Shown in pieces: positions 19,601-27,568 of a stretch of DNA of 64,000 nt (position 1 is the stretch's first letter; each line of letters opens with the position of its first letter). The DNA lies in contig JACTNB010000021.1 in assembly GCA_014584345.1 (NCBI GenBank), forward strand, positions 62,001 through 126,000. The letters run 5' to 3'. The DNA is from Planctomycetota bacterium. GTDB lineage: Bacteria; Planctomycetota; Planctomycetia; Planctomycetales; Planctomycetaceae. Made by a program: the position numbers and the translations under genes. The notes below the pieces were generated by a model, which was not told the origin of the DNA, searched no databases, and saw only the letters and a program-made list of their open reading frames with translations.

Positions 19601-20135
19601 CACGACCGCGCGGCTTAAACAATTCGTCGAGTTGCTGTTGCAGTTGTTCCTGCAGCGACCGCAAATGACCGATGCCCGTCCCCGCGGCAAACAGCAGTTG
19701 ACCCACTTGCCCCTTCCCCTCGGCAATTTCCCGCCCCGCTTCTCTTAACCGGGCATGATCGATGCCGAACATCCGCAGGAAGCCTTCTCGTTCAACTCCT
19801 TCCAATGCGGCTTGCCAGACCGCTTCGTCAAACGGGGTGTTGTCATCAGCCTGTCTCAGGGTCTGCTTGTTCGCTTTTCGGCGGATGGCTTGAATGAGTT
19901 CGCCACCAGAAGTTTCCAGCGTCATCCCAATTCGCAGTTGCTTGTAGGGATGCAGGAAATCGTCCGTGGTCCGCATGGGAATGCCGTAGAGGCCATCCGT
20001 GATCGCGCGCAGACTCGAACTCTTTCCGGCCTCGTTCGGCCCATGGATAATGTGCAAGCTGCGATTGGCATTAAATGTCAGGGTTTCCCCGCTGAACGGG
20101 CCATAGGCCAGCAGATGCAACTCCCGCAATTTCAT
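16611..20135 (-). CDS. SbcC/YhaN-like SMC-family AAA ATPase
   Basis: 1174 residues. The N-terminal ATPase half has HIIHGPNEAGKSSSLRAI (Walker A, about 30-45). A very long coiled coil (about 170-1030) follows. The C-terminal half has EAMSDGTLDQLYLALRLASLE (ABC signature) and PIPFIVDDILLNFDD (Walker B). This is the Rad50/SbcC architecture, and the P-loop variant GPNEAGKS is typical of YhaN. No CxxC zinc hook was recognised at mid-coil. It should act with the adjacent Mre11/SbcD-like nuclease in DNA end processing. Start ATG and the upstream gene's TAA overlap (TAATG), so translation is coupled. Confidence 0.9.
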   Translation of the reverse strand: MKLRELHLLAYGPFSGETLTFNANRSLHIIHGPNEAGKSSSLRAITDGLYGIPMRTTDDFLHPYKQLRIGMTLETSGGELIQAIRRKANKQTLRQADDNTPFDEAVWQAALEGVEREGFLRMFGIDHARLREAGREIAEGKGQVGQLLFAAGTGIGHLRSLQEQLQQQLDELFKPRGRGGSRIEQIIKQYRDLKGEVKTCSATVESWKERDQRLRDLEQAKGKIDATLREKSEQANRWRRILEATPLVNRWLRDRTEWEALRSVPDLPESFEQEYREAVSEKRKWEEHSNAALVEQQQLEQDMQQQSYSAEILQEERHIKSLEKELGGYTKAQEDRPGLLAAAEAANDDIREILRGLGRDLEGDSWEELRVPGDRELTIRNLGNQQEGLLSNRDALRREGTRLQREIRELEQKLAGLPHARNCEELKQAHQAAGERGNVEVTEDQLQSEITNLTGRRERLLAQLPLWAGTAEELAQRKIPLEETIERFEEQMQAAATQLNKCEERCQESRKAVETTQQELARIDVDRPIPGEQELEAARQLRWEGWRLVLREWQGPAADARELDEYLQHFSQHNLAGAFEHAQRETDRIADTLRQDADRVARKSQLRLELENETRKLTRLEQELESQRAQWKSLCHTWEAEWSTCGIPPLAPTEMRKWRRQYETVLQVQDELRERCQERDVLSKWIARMQSKLAGELQRLGIEFDHTVTFKSLLRQASGVLEEFQTHQTNRQEWESAVESKRFALRDCEDEIRDAESHCEDWQAHWGEHMRALGLATNATPAQANYVLSQLGELFSRDRDLIDKQRRIKGIDQDATVFKDKVHTLCQRLREPTEGRSVEQIVEELSKRFNEANLARQKQRDAHSRLERLNDQIKDAEREANQQRVVLAEQCRQAGCQDPEQIAEICKQASRKRSLEEALREREADLASRTAGQSLESFVAAVQQEAARFDALPELIRELELDVKELGKERDRLIEEIRMARHELGQIDGNEAAADKAEECESLAAGLEEEVQQWAKLRIAAKVLQLTLERHREKHQGPVLEHARRIFTELTRGAYTGLQIGYNDTGDPILEGLRGEARQTVQVEAMSDGTLDQLYLALRLASLEVWLEEHPPIPFIVDDILLNFDDARAGAALQVLQQFSRKTQVLFFTHHRHLLELAEKELPPDKMEILHLRG

Positions 20136-21391
20136 TACGTTTCCTCCCGGTTCAGCAGTTCGCTCAACAACAGCGATTCTGCTTCGGAAATCCGCTCATT
20201 CAGCCAGTCGGATTGTTCCGTCCTCAGCAGGGATTTCAATTCATCCGGGAGCTTTTTGGCTAACTCCTCCATCTCGTCTTTCCAGAGATGGCCAGCGATT
20301 GTCTCTTGCCGGACTTCCAGGAACAGCGTTTTCATTTCCTCCAGGGCAGCCTCGGCAATTTCCATTCCCTCCACGCCAGTGCTGACTTCGGTAGTTGCGA
20401 GCCGGATCTTTTCCACCCAGATTTCGCCCGATCCCGCCTGCGTGGCAACTGAGCGGATTTCCTGCATCCAGTGCGGCTTCCTCGCCTGCAGCACGCGGTG
20501 CAGAGGCGTGGCACCCGTCAGTTCGACGCGCGTGGCCAGCAGGCGGCCTTCCGCGGCTGAACGCAAGTATTCCAGCTTGCTGTAAACCTGGTCGAGCACT
20601 TCCTCGATACTCCCGGAGGCACTCACGTCGATTACCGCTCGTTCCCATCGCAGTACATCAAGGGGACGAAATTCCGTTTGCATCTGGCGATCCGTCCCCA
20701 CCGAGACTAGCAGGCATCCCTTGGGGCCGGATTCGCGAATATGTCGACCTTGCAGATTCCCCGAAAAAACGATTCGGGGAATCGACGACAGTTCCTGGCG
20801 TTGATGCACGTGTCCCAAGGCCCAGTAGTCGTAATCCTTCAGCCGCAAGTCGTCCACGCTGCATGGAGCGTAGCGCTCGTGTTCCTGCGACGTTGCGCAG
20901 GTGTGCAGCAACCCGATATTCAACAGGCCGGGAACCGCGGAGGGATACGCAACGGCCAGATTCTCTTTCACGGCCTGCGTGGCGAAACTCTGACCATGAA
21001 TAGCCACGTCCAGATCGGGCACGCACGCCGTGCCTGCCTCGCTGGCCGGGAACAGATGCACGTGTTCGGGCAGTCGCAGGTGCCGGGTCAGTCGGCTTGC
21101 CGCGTCGTGATTCCCGGCGATCAGATATACCGGAATCGCCGCGTCCCTCAATCGCGATATCTGCTTGATGAAGAACTGGCCCGTATTGTAATCCCGCCAG
21201 TCTCCGTCGTAAAAGTCCCCCGCGATCAGTACGAAGGAGACCTGTTCCGTCAATGCCAGGTCGATCAGGTTTTCCAGCGCGCGGCGGGCCGCCCCTCGAA
21301 TTTCTTCAACCGGAGCCCCTTCGTATCGTTCCAGCCCTTTCAGGGGACTATCGAGATGAATATCCGCAGCATGAATGAACTTGAACAACAC
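20135..21391 (-). CDS. SbcD/YhaO-like metallophosphoesterase DNA exonuclease
   Basis: About 418 residues. The five calcineurin-type metal motifs are in order: HAADIHLDSPL, LIAGDFYDGDW, LIAGNHDAA, GLLHTC and ALGHVHQ. The C-terminal third is predicted helical and probably binds the ATPase partner. The frame begins with TTG at 21409; GGGGAG about 6 nt before TTG 21388 (or 3 nt before GTG 21391) favours a start near LFKFIHAADIH. With the downstream SbcC-like ATPase it forms a Mre11-Rad50-type pair for nucleolytic DNA repair. The overlap with that gene supports a two-gene operon. Confidence 0.9.
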   Translation of the reverse strand: MLFKFIHAADIHLDSPLKGLERYEGAPVEEIRGAARRALENLIDLALTEQVSFVLIAGDFYDGDWRDYNTGQFFIKQISRLRDAAIPVYLIAGNHDAASRLTRHLRLPEHVHLFPASEAGTACVPDLDVAIHGQSFATQAVKENLAVAYPSAVPGLLNIGLLHTCATSQEHERYAPCSVDDLRLKDYDYWALGHVHQRQELSSIPRIVFSGNLQGRHIRESGPKGCLLVSVGTDRQMQTEFRPLDVLRWERAVIDVSASGSIEEVLDQVYSKLEYLRSAAEGRLLATRVELTGATPLHRVLQARKPHWMQEIRSVATQAGSGEIWVEKIRLATTEVSTGVEGMEIAEAALEEMKTLFLEVRQETIAGHLWKDEMEELAKKLPDELKSLLRTEQSDWLNERISEAESLLLSELLNREET

Positions 21392-21487
21392 AATCTCCCC
21401 GCCAGACAATCACTCTTGGGCAGCGAAAACCGAAGGTCTTCGGAATACGGCCGATGTCATTGCGAATCCACTCGCTATATCGTTGGC

Positions 21488-22798
21488 TTACTCCGCTGCC
21501 AGGCTGGCGCACACCAGTTCTTCGTCGCTCCGCGCGAATACATGCTTGTAGGCATAACCCGGATGTGCCCAGCAGACGCCCCCGCGTTGCCGCAGTTGTT
21601 CCTGAGTCGGATGAATCAGTTTCGCCCGCGTGAATTCCTCGAATCCGGCGCGAGAAACCCGGCCTCGCAGCAACTCCCCCCGTTCGTTGAACATCCACAG
21701 GTCCGCGCCATTGCGGACCGTATGCACCGTACTCCACCGCGCCTTGGGAACGGGTTGCTGACTTTCCCACAGTCTCGCGCCGGTTTGACTGTCGAGACAA
21801 CGGAATTCCCCGTAGCTGTCGAATCCATACACTTCGTTATCTTGCAGAAACGGCGTCGAGATCATGCAATGCAGCGCCTCGGTTTTTGTTTCGCTCGGGC
21901 CGAGAATTCGCCACGTCCGTTCGACGCTCGTTTCCCGTGGGTTCACTCGCAGCATCAGCGAACCATCGTAAAACGAAGAGACGAACAATCGCTGACCATC
22001 GAACACGGGTGTTGCGGTACCGATCACCATGCGCGTCGGCTCGAAGGGATGCAGCCAGTAGACGTCCCCGGTATCGGGATTCAGACCGGCTACGTTGTCT
22101 CCGGTCCAACAGACCAGCACCGGCCGGCTCGCCTGCTCGATAAGTATCGGAGCAGAGTAGCTGGCACGGTCGGGCAGGGCGGACCACCGCTCCGCACCCG
22201 TTTCTCGGTCCAATGCCACCAGGCATTTCCCCTCGCCCCCGATCTGCAAGATCACCAACTTGCCGTGAACCAGCGGCGCCGCCGATATCCCCCAGATCGG
22301 CATGCGAATCGCATAATCCGCCAGCATGTCGCGTTTCCACACCACGCGACCGGTAGCGGCATCGAAACAATGCAGGTCTCCCATCGCCCCCAGCGCATAG
22401 GCCCGATCCTCCGCCACCGTGACACTCGCACGCGGACCGGCCGTGTACCCTACATCCACGTACGTGCGCGGATACCTGTGGCTCCACAAGAGTTGACCTG
22501 TCTCCCAGTCGAAACAGTGCACTCGCTCCCGTTGTTCCGGTTCCACCACGCGGTCTGTCACATACACCCGCCCCGAGGCAATGGTCGGCCCGCTGTAGCC
22601 ACTCGAAATCGGCACGGTCCATTTGCGGGCAATCTCAGGCTCCTTGAAGGTGCTGATAATCCCGGTTTCTCTCCAGACGCCATCCCGGCCCGGCCCTCGC
22701 CATTGAGGCCAGTCGTCCCCTTGGGCAAGCCCCGTCCAGTAACCCAGGGCCAGCCCCGCCAGCCCTGTCAGTTGTATTACATGCATGAAGTTCCGCAT
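21488..22798 (-). CDS. Secreted PQQ-like beta-propeller repeat protein
   Basis: 436 residues with a signal peptide and the mature start DDWPQWRGPGRDGVW, a hallmark of planctomycete BamB/PQQ-like propellers. Repeats such as RVHCFDWETGQLLWSHRYP, LHCFDAATGRVVWKRD, LVALDRETGAERWSAL and FRCLDSQTGARLWES are blades of an eight-bladed propeller. No catalytic dehydrogenase residues were recognised, so a binding or scaffold role in the periplasm is most likely. AAGGAG lies 6 nt upstream of the ATG at 22798. Confidence 0.9.
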   Translation of the reverse strand: MRNFMHVIQLTGLAGLALGYWTGLAQGDDWPQWRGPGRDGVWRETGIISTFKEPEIARKWTVPISSGYSGPTIASGRVYVTDRVVEPEQRERVHCFDWETGQLLWSHRYPRTYVDVGYTAGPRASVTVAEDRAYALGAMGDLHCFDAATGRVVWKRDMLADYAIRMPIWGISAAPLVHGKLVILQIGGEGKCLVALDRETGAERWSALPDRASYSAPILIEQASRPVLVCWTGDNVAGLNPDTGDVYWLHPFEPTRMVIGTATPVFDGQRLFVSSFYDGSLMLRVNPRETSVERTWRILGPSETKTEALHCMISTPFLQDNEVYGFDSYGEFRCLDSQTGARLWESQQPVPKARWSTVHTVRNGADLWMFNERGELLRGRVSRAGFEEFTRAKLIHPTQEQLRQRGGVCWAHPGYAYKHVFARSDEELVCASLAAE

Positions 22799-22956
22799 GC
22801 GATGCTCCTTCCTCGCGTTATGTCCGTTTCCGCCACTTTCCCGATATTGATCGCCAGCATCGGTTTTTGATGATTGTACAGGTTTATCTCATGCAGTTCG
22901 AGCATCGGCCGTGGCGGGATCGCACCGCACGAGGAATTCTTCTCGACGAAGGAGTT

Positions 22957-23000
22957 AGACAACATTTCCCGCACAGTTACCAATGCGATAAATGTTGTCT
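22957..23000. repeat. 11-bp perfect inverted repeat with 22-nt spacer
   Basis: AGACAACATTT at 22957-22967 and AAATGTTGTCT at 22990-23000. It lies 16 nt from the left end of the MITE-like element. It could form a hairpin in RNA or be a dyad binding site. Confidence 0.55.
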
Positions 23001-23015
23001 CGAAAATGCCCGGAA

Positions 23016-23157
23016 AACTAGCCGCGCCCGTCAGGAAGCGGGCCAAGCGGGCGGTTCACCGAGGAACACTCTTTGGATATGTGGATTCAATTCTGGCAAT
23101 GTATTTCAAAAAAACCGAGCCCCAATTTGGCCCGCTTCCTGATGGGCGCGGCTAGTT
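23016..23157. mobile_element. MITE-like non-coding element with 31-bp terminal inverted repeats
   Basis: The left arm (23016-23046) and the right arm (23127-23157) are reverse complements at 30 of 31 positions. Both begin AACTAGCCGCGCCC and run through TCAGGAAGCGGGCCAA, with one G/A difference between. The 80-nt centre is more AT-rich and has no transposase. The palindrome CTAG borders the GC-rich core on both sides and might be a 4-bp target duplication. No transposase is in the window. It may be a MITE mobilised in trans or a REP/BIME-like repeat. Confidence 0.65.
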
Positions 23158-23428
23158 CGACGAGGCCTGCAATCCCGCTTTATTGACCCGGGTGGGAATC
23201 CGCTTTAGCGTTCCTGCGATTGCACTTGTCGATGCTCGCGTACGGTGCTGTTTTAGCCGAGGCCGTGCCACCTTCCCGCGATCGGCCACCAAAGATGCCA
23301 AGCGTCCGTTCAGAAATCCGAGCCCACGTGCATTTCCGATGATTCGCGGATAAACTTACCACGACCGTTCACTACGGGGTACAGACACGTGGCTTGTCAA
23401 TTCCGTCTTTATTACAAGGGAATCACGA

Positions 23429-24535
23429 ATGCATCTTCAGACCCTGCAACCTCTCTTCCGGGTGATTTTTCTGACAGTCCTGTGGGCCAGCTTCACCGGA
23501 CATCTCTCGCACGCCGCGGAGGTCATCACGATTCTGGGAGACGGCGTGCAGGGATATCGCGGGGACGATGGCTTGGCGAACAAGGCCCAGTGTGCGGAAC
23601 CATTTGGTGTGGTCATTGGCCCCGATGGCGCGCTCTATATCTGTGAAACCAAAAATCACATCATCCGCCGGGTCGATCTCAAAACCAACATTGTCACCAC
23701 GGTTGCCGGCACCGGTAAAGCGGGGTATTCCGGAGATGGCGGGGGGCCCTTGCAGGCCACGCTTCACGAACCGTACGAAATTCGCTTTGATTCCCAGGGA
23801 AACATTTTCTTCGTCGAAATGCTGAATCATGTGGTCCGCAAAATCGATGTTCAGCAGAATGTCATCAGCACCTACGCAGGCTCCGGGCGAAAGGGATATT
23901 ACGGCGATGGCGGTCCCGCGACCCGCGCCATGCTGAGCCAGCCCCACTCCATCTGCTTCGACAAGGACGAAAATCTCTACATTTGCGATATCTCGAATCA
24001 ACGGGTCCGCGTGGTCGATCGAGCAACTGGTATCATTTCCACCTTTCTGGGCAATGGCCGCAAGGCGCCGCTGTCCGATGGGGCCAGCATCGGCGAAATC
24101 CCCGTCAGTGGCCCCCGCGCCCTCGACTTCGATGGCCAGGATCTCTGGCTCGCACTCCGGGAAGGGAATGCCGTTTATCGCCTCAACATGGAACCACGAA
24201 CAATTACGCACATTGCTGGAACGGGTGGTAAGCAGGGCTACGCCGGCGATAACGGCCCCGCGATCCAGGCCACGCTGGCAGGACCAAAGGGGATTGCCAT
24301 TGACCAGCACGGGAATATCGTCATCGCCGACACCGAAAGCCATACAATTCGCCGCATCGATGGCAAGACGGGCATCATCACCACGCTGGTCGGCAATGGC
24401 ACCAAGGGAGACGGTCCCGATGGAGATCCGCTCAAATGCCGACTGAATCGTCCTCACAGTGTCTGCTTTGACAAGGAGGGGCGCGTTTACATCGGCGACA
24501 GCTCCAATAACCGCGTACGTTGCTGGATCCCCTGA
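23429..24535 (+). CDS. Secreted NHL-repeat beta-propeller protein
   Basis: 368 residues. A signal peptide (TVLWASFTGHLSHAAE) is followed by repeated NHL units: EPFGVVIGPDGALYICETKNHIIRRVD, PYEIRFDSQGNIFFVEMLNHVVRKID, PHSICFDKDENLYICDISNQRVRVVD and others. These alternate with AGTGKAGYSGDGG-like loops. This builds a six-bladed propeller. In planctomycetes these are probably extracytoplasmic binding proteins; no active-site residues are recognisable. AAGGGA lies about 8 nt upstream of the ATG. Confidence 0.9.
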   Translation: MHLQTLQPLFRVIFLTVLWASFTGHLSHAAEVITILGDGVQGYRGDDGLANKAQCAEPFGVVIGPDGALYICETKNHIIRRVDLKTNIVTTVAGTGKAGYSGDGGGPLQATLHEPYEIRFDSQGNIFFVEMLNHVVRKIDVQQNVISTYAGSGRKGYYGDGGPATRAMLSQPHSICFDKDENLYICDISNQRVRVVDRATGIISTFLGNGRKAPLSDGASIGEIPVSGPRALDFDGQDLWLALREGNAVYRLNMEPRTITHIAGTGGKQGYAGDNGPAIQATLAGPKGIAIDQHGNIVIADTESHTIRRIDGKTGIITTLVGNGTKGDGPDGDPLKCRLNRPHSVCFDKEGRVYIGDSSNNRVRCWIP

Positions 24536-24658
24536 ACGGATTCCCTGTCGGGGAATTCAGGATGCTATAAATGCGTGCGGATTCCGCGGGGCTTCGGGCA
24601 AGCCTGTTGATCCGGCGAGATGCAAGTCGGAGGCATTTGTGGGGGATCTGGAAATGAA

Positions 24659-24689
24659 ACAGGGAGGCCGCCAATGTCGTCCTCCCTGT
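24659..24689 (-). terminator. Hairpin between converging genes
   Basis: ACAGGGAGG (24659-24667) and CCTCCCTGT (24681-24689) form a 9-bp stem with a 13-nt loop. Read on the minus strand it is followed by TTTCATTTCC, fitting an intrinsic terminator for the FG-GAP gene that ends at 24716. It may also slow transcripts from the converging NHL gene. Confidence 0.6.
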
Positions 24690-24715
24690 GTTAAAAAGGT
24701 GTTATCCTCCGAGCG

Positions 24716-25951
24716 TTATTTCTTCCCGCGGTTGAAGAGGACATAGGTGCCCGACTTGCCAGCCACGGCAACATCCACGAGGCTGTCGGCATTCAGGTCG
24801 GCGACCCGGATCTGCAGGCCGATCCCCACCTTGCCGGATACGTCGATCGGATAACGCGTGAATTTCACGGTCTTGGGGTCCCACTTATAGTAGTACACGC
24901 AGGCGGGTTCCTGACCTCCCGGGTCTCGGCCGTTGTGGGCGCGGTGTCGCTTGCCTGTGATCAACTCTGGTTGACCATCGCCGTCCAGGTCGGCCAGAAT
25001 CATCGCATGGGCCTGGGAGTAACTCATGTCGATTTCATGCTCGACCCACTCCAGCGAACCGTCCGCCGACTGGCCTTTGCTCTCCCACCAGTAAATGCCG
25101 AAATCGTGGCCTTTAGCCCAGATGATGTCGTTTTTGCCATCCTGGTTCACGTCATGCACCACGCAGGGAACAGCGGCATGCAGATTAGCCCAGTCCGCCC
25201 GGTGAATCCAGGACTCTGTATCCGCGTTCTTGGCGGGTTGTTCGTACCACCCCTCGCCCGTGAGTATATCCAGGCGGCCATCGTTGTTCAGATCGCCCAC
25301 CGCCATGCCGTGACCATTCGCTCGCTGGCCAATCACCCACCGTTCCAAGGACGGCACGCGTCGCGTTACCGTTTTTTCGACCGTTTCGTTCCCTTGTTTC
25401 TCGCGGATCGTTTCCGTCTGATCCACCAGGGTCAACTTCCAGGCGCACAGCGGATTCGTTTTGTTCCAACTGTTCACCAGAAACTCCGGTGTCCCGTTTT
25501 CATTCAGATCGAGGAACATGTTCCCTTCGTTCTGGCTCAGCTTGGTATCGACCAGTACGTGCTTCTTCCAGAGTTGCCCCAGGCGCAAGCCTTCTTCACC
25601 GGGATTTTCGAACCAGTGAATTTCCGTGTTCAAAAAGCCGCCAGCAATCACGTCAGGGCGACCGTCCCCATTCACATCGTACGCGAAATCTCCGTTGCTG
25701 GTTACATAACCATTCCAGTCCTCGATCAATCGCAACGGGTGCGGTACGTACTCCGGCGCCCGATACCAATTTCGCCCACTGATAATATCGAGCTGGCCAT
25801 CGCCATCGACGTCGGCAATGTCAATTCCTTCGTTGGCATCGACGCTCAATCGCTTGGCTTCGAATCGTAAGCCCTCTTCCGCCGCTCCCACGGTACACAG
25901 CGTTAGCATTCCCGCCAGTAAACTCAGCAGCCCTGTTCGATTCCTCACCAT
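24716..25951 (-). CDS. Secreted FG-GAP/VCBS repeat protein
   Basis: 411 residues with an N-terminal signal peptide (LLSLLAGMLTLCTVGAAE). FG-GAP units with Ca-binding loops recur: IADVDGDGQLDIISGRNWY, YDVNGDGRPDVIAGGF, FLDLNENGTPEFLVNSW, VGDLNNDGRLDILTGEGWY, VHDVNQDGKNDIIWAKG, LADLDGDGQPELITGKRH and VADLNADSLVDVAVAGK. This predicts a seven-bladed integrin-alpha-like propeller. Extracellular, Ca-dependent binding is likely; the ligand is unknown. GGAGAC lies shortly upstream of the ATG. Confidence 0.9.
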   Translation of the reverse strand: MVRNRTGLLSLLAGMLTLCTVGAAEEGLRFEAKRLSVDANEGIDIADVDGDGQLDIISGRNWYRAPEYVPHPLRLIEDWNGYVTSNGDFAYDVNGDGRPDVIAGGFLNTEIHWFENPGEEGLRLGQLWKKHVLVDTKLSQNEGNMFLDLNENGTPEFLVNSWNKTNPLCAWKLTLVDQTETIREKQGNETVEKTVTRRVPSLERWVIGQRANGHGMAVGDLNNDGRLDILTGEGWYEQPAKNADTESWIHRADWANLHAAVPCVVHDVNQDGKNDIIWAKGHDFGIYWWESKGQSADGSLEWVEHEIDMSYSQAHAMILADLDGDGQPELITGKRHRAHNGRDPGGQEPACVYYYKWDPKTVKFTRYPIDVSGKVGIGLQIRVADLNADSLVDVAVAGKSGTYVLFNRGKK

Positions 25952-26258
25952 TCGATAGTCTCCGGCAAATATCTCGAATTCCCATGCTTTCGTTTCGCAT
26001 GTGCACTGTTTTATATTAACGACTATTTTCGCCGCGACAATCCCCCGGCTCAGACTCCGCGCGACCTCCGGTGGTTCCGCAAGCGGATTCGGCTTGTCGA
26101 ACTCCCCCGCAACGTGGTATCACTTACGGTCAGATTTGCCATGAGTCCAACTCGCCCTGCTCAAGCTGGAAGAGTTGGCAGGGGAATGGGTCATGCTCCC
26201 CTCACGTCTGTGCGGGGCCTGGCGGACAGGATGTTAAGAAAACTCAGGGAGTCGAGTC
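25952..26258. other. Divergent intergenic region with a hairpin
   Basis: Lies between the FG-GAP gene and the 377-residue membrane protein gene. CCAACTC (26147-26153) and GAGTTGG (26172-26178) form a 7-bp dyad; CCCTGC/GCAGGG nearby offers an alternative pairing. An AT-rich patch around 26006-26025 may belong to the minus-strand promoter. No gene was recognised. Confidence 0.5.
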
Positions 26259-27392
26259 ATGCAAAGTGAAGATCGCCAACACGAAGCCCAGGGGGCTTCG
26301 AATCTGTTTCCCGCTACACCATCCCCCGCTATGCCCGGCATGGAAAAAGGATCTTCTGCCGAGGAAAACAATACGATCGCCCAGACGGCACATGCCTTGC
26401 TTCGTCGCTGGGAAGAAAGCCGTGCCCAGACCGGATTGAATGCCGTCAGCCCGGAAGCCCGGGTGAGTTCCCCCGTCGCCCCCGCAGCCATCGAGGAGAT
26501 GTCTTCGGCGAGCCTAAGTCTGCCGAACGACTCCATGGGCGATCCCACGCGGGAGCAGGCCGTAGTCAAAACCTTTACCAGAAAAATTGCTCCTCCCGAA
26601 ATGTCTTCCCCGGAAATGCGGGAGTTGACAGCCGAGCCTCCCACTGCAAAGGGAATACCATCCTTCCCCCGTGCGGAATCTGTTCGCGAGAATTTCCTGG
26701 CCGAGTCGAATTCCGAAAGCTACAAGGATGCCTTGGCTCGTACCTTCGCGGCCGGCAACGATGCCTCGCAATTGATCGAGAAAGAATCGCTCGCCACCGA
26801 GCCTGCTCCCAGGGAAATTGTCCCTCGGCTGCGGGAAAGTCCCCTCGCGGCGGAATTGCCGGAGCCTTCCCGCCAGTCTACCGCGTACACAAATGTTCCT
26901 TCCGAGAATCTTTCCAGCCCGCGTGGCAAGGTGAAATTTTCGCCCGCTCCGGAACGTCTGGACGATTTGGATATTCAGCAGGCGATTGAACGACATCATC
27001 GAAAACCCCGAAACTGGTCCGCTATCCTCGGTCAATTTCTGGCTTTCTCGGGCGCGCTCGCCATGACCGGAGGCGCCGCCATCGTGATCGCTAATCGCTT
27101 TGGAACCGTCGAAATCTCCGAAACCACGGGCTGGCTTGCCTTGGCGGGAGGGCATCTGCTGTTGGTTCTGGGGATTTATACGCATCTGACCAGCCGCATC
27201 GAACAGGTCTGGCACGAAATGCATCAACGCTCCGACGAAATTCAGAAGTTGATCCTGCAGCAACAGGCATGGCAACACAAGGTGCAAGCCGGTTCCTCGC
27301 GCGAATACAACTTTTCTGGAGGAACACCGGCCGAGACGGACAGTCATGATGCCCGTGCCTTCCAGCGAGATTCCCTGGCTAGAACCGTCTGA
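26259..27392 (+). CDS. Hypothetical membrane protein with long disordered N-terminal region
   Basis: 377 residues, family not recognised. The first about 230 residues are Ser/Pro/Glu/Ala-rich and probably disordered. A motif-like RLDDLDIQQAIERHHRKPRNW precedes two hydrophobic helices (ILGQFLAFSGALAMTGGAAIVIA and TGWLALAGGHLLLVLGIYTHL). A short C-terminal coiled coil (about 310-350) follows. A large cytoplasmic tail with a two-helix hairpin is the likely topology. GGGAG lies about 8 nt before the ATG. The mannosyltransferase-like gene follows 176 nt downstream on the same strand. Confidence 0.7.
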   Translation: MQSEDRQHEAQGASNLFPATPSPAMPGMEKGSSAEENNTIAQTAHALLRRWEESRAQTGLNAVSPEARVSSPVAPAAIEEMSSASLSLPNDSMGDPTREQAVVKTFTRKIAPPEMSSPEMRELTAEPPTAKGIPSFPRAESVRENFLAESNSESYKDALARTFAAGNDASQLIEKESLATEPAPREIVPRLRESPLAAELPEPSRQSTAYTNVPSENLSSPRGKVKFSPAPERLDDLDIQQAIERHHRKPRNWSAILGQFLAFSGALAMTGGAAIVIANRFGTVEISETTGWLALAGGHLLLVLGIYTHLTSRIEQVWHEMHQRSDEIQKLILQQQAWQHKVQAGSSREYNFSGGTPAETDSHDARAFQRDSLARTV

Positions 27393-27568
27393 AGCCGCTC
27401 CACTTCCTGTCCAGATACAGGACTTATTCCGGTTGTGCCGAGGAATCCCCTGTCCGACGGGCGAGAACAACCTCCCAGGCCCTCTTTACGCCCATCCGCG
27501 TGCTAGCTTTCATTACGGAACGTTCCGCAGTGGACGGCAACGGCTGGATGAGCGTAAGGGAGTGAGGA

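Larger units (their letters stand above)
22799..23428. other. 630-nt intergenic region containing two inverted repeats
   Basis: Divergent gap between the PQQ-like gene (minus) and the NHL gene (plus). It contains an 11-bp inverted repeat (22957-22967 / 22990-23000) and a MITE-like element (23016-23157). Short frames across 22867-23155 on both strands are generated by the repeats and show no family signature. The last about 250 nt should contain the NHL gene promoter; no clear element was recognised. Confidence 0.6.

Noticed and set aside
20741..22870. 709-codon open frame on the plus strand
   Set aside because: It is antisense to the SbcD-like and PQQ-like genes, both of which show clear family motifs. 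Its translation has no recognisable domain.
22867..23155. Short plus-strand frames of 91 and 93 codons across the intergenic repeats
   Set aside because: They run into the terminal inverted repeat and end within it, have no clear ribosome binding site and no family match.
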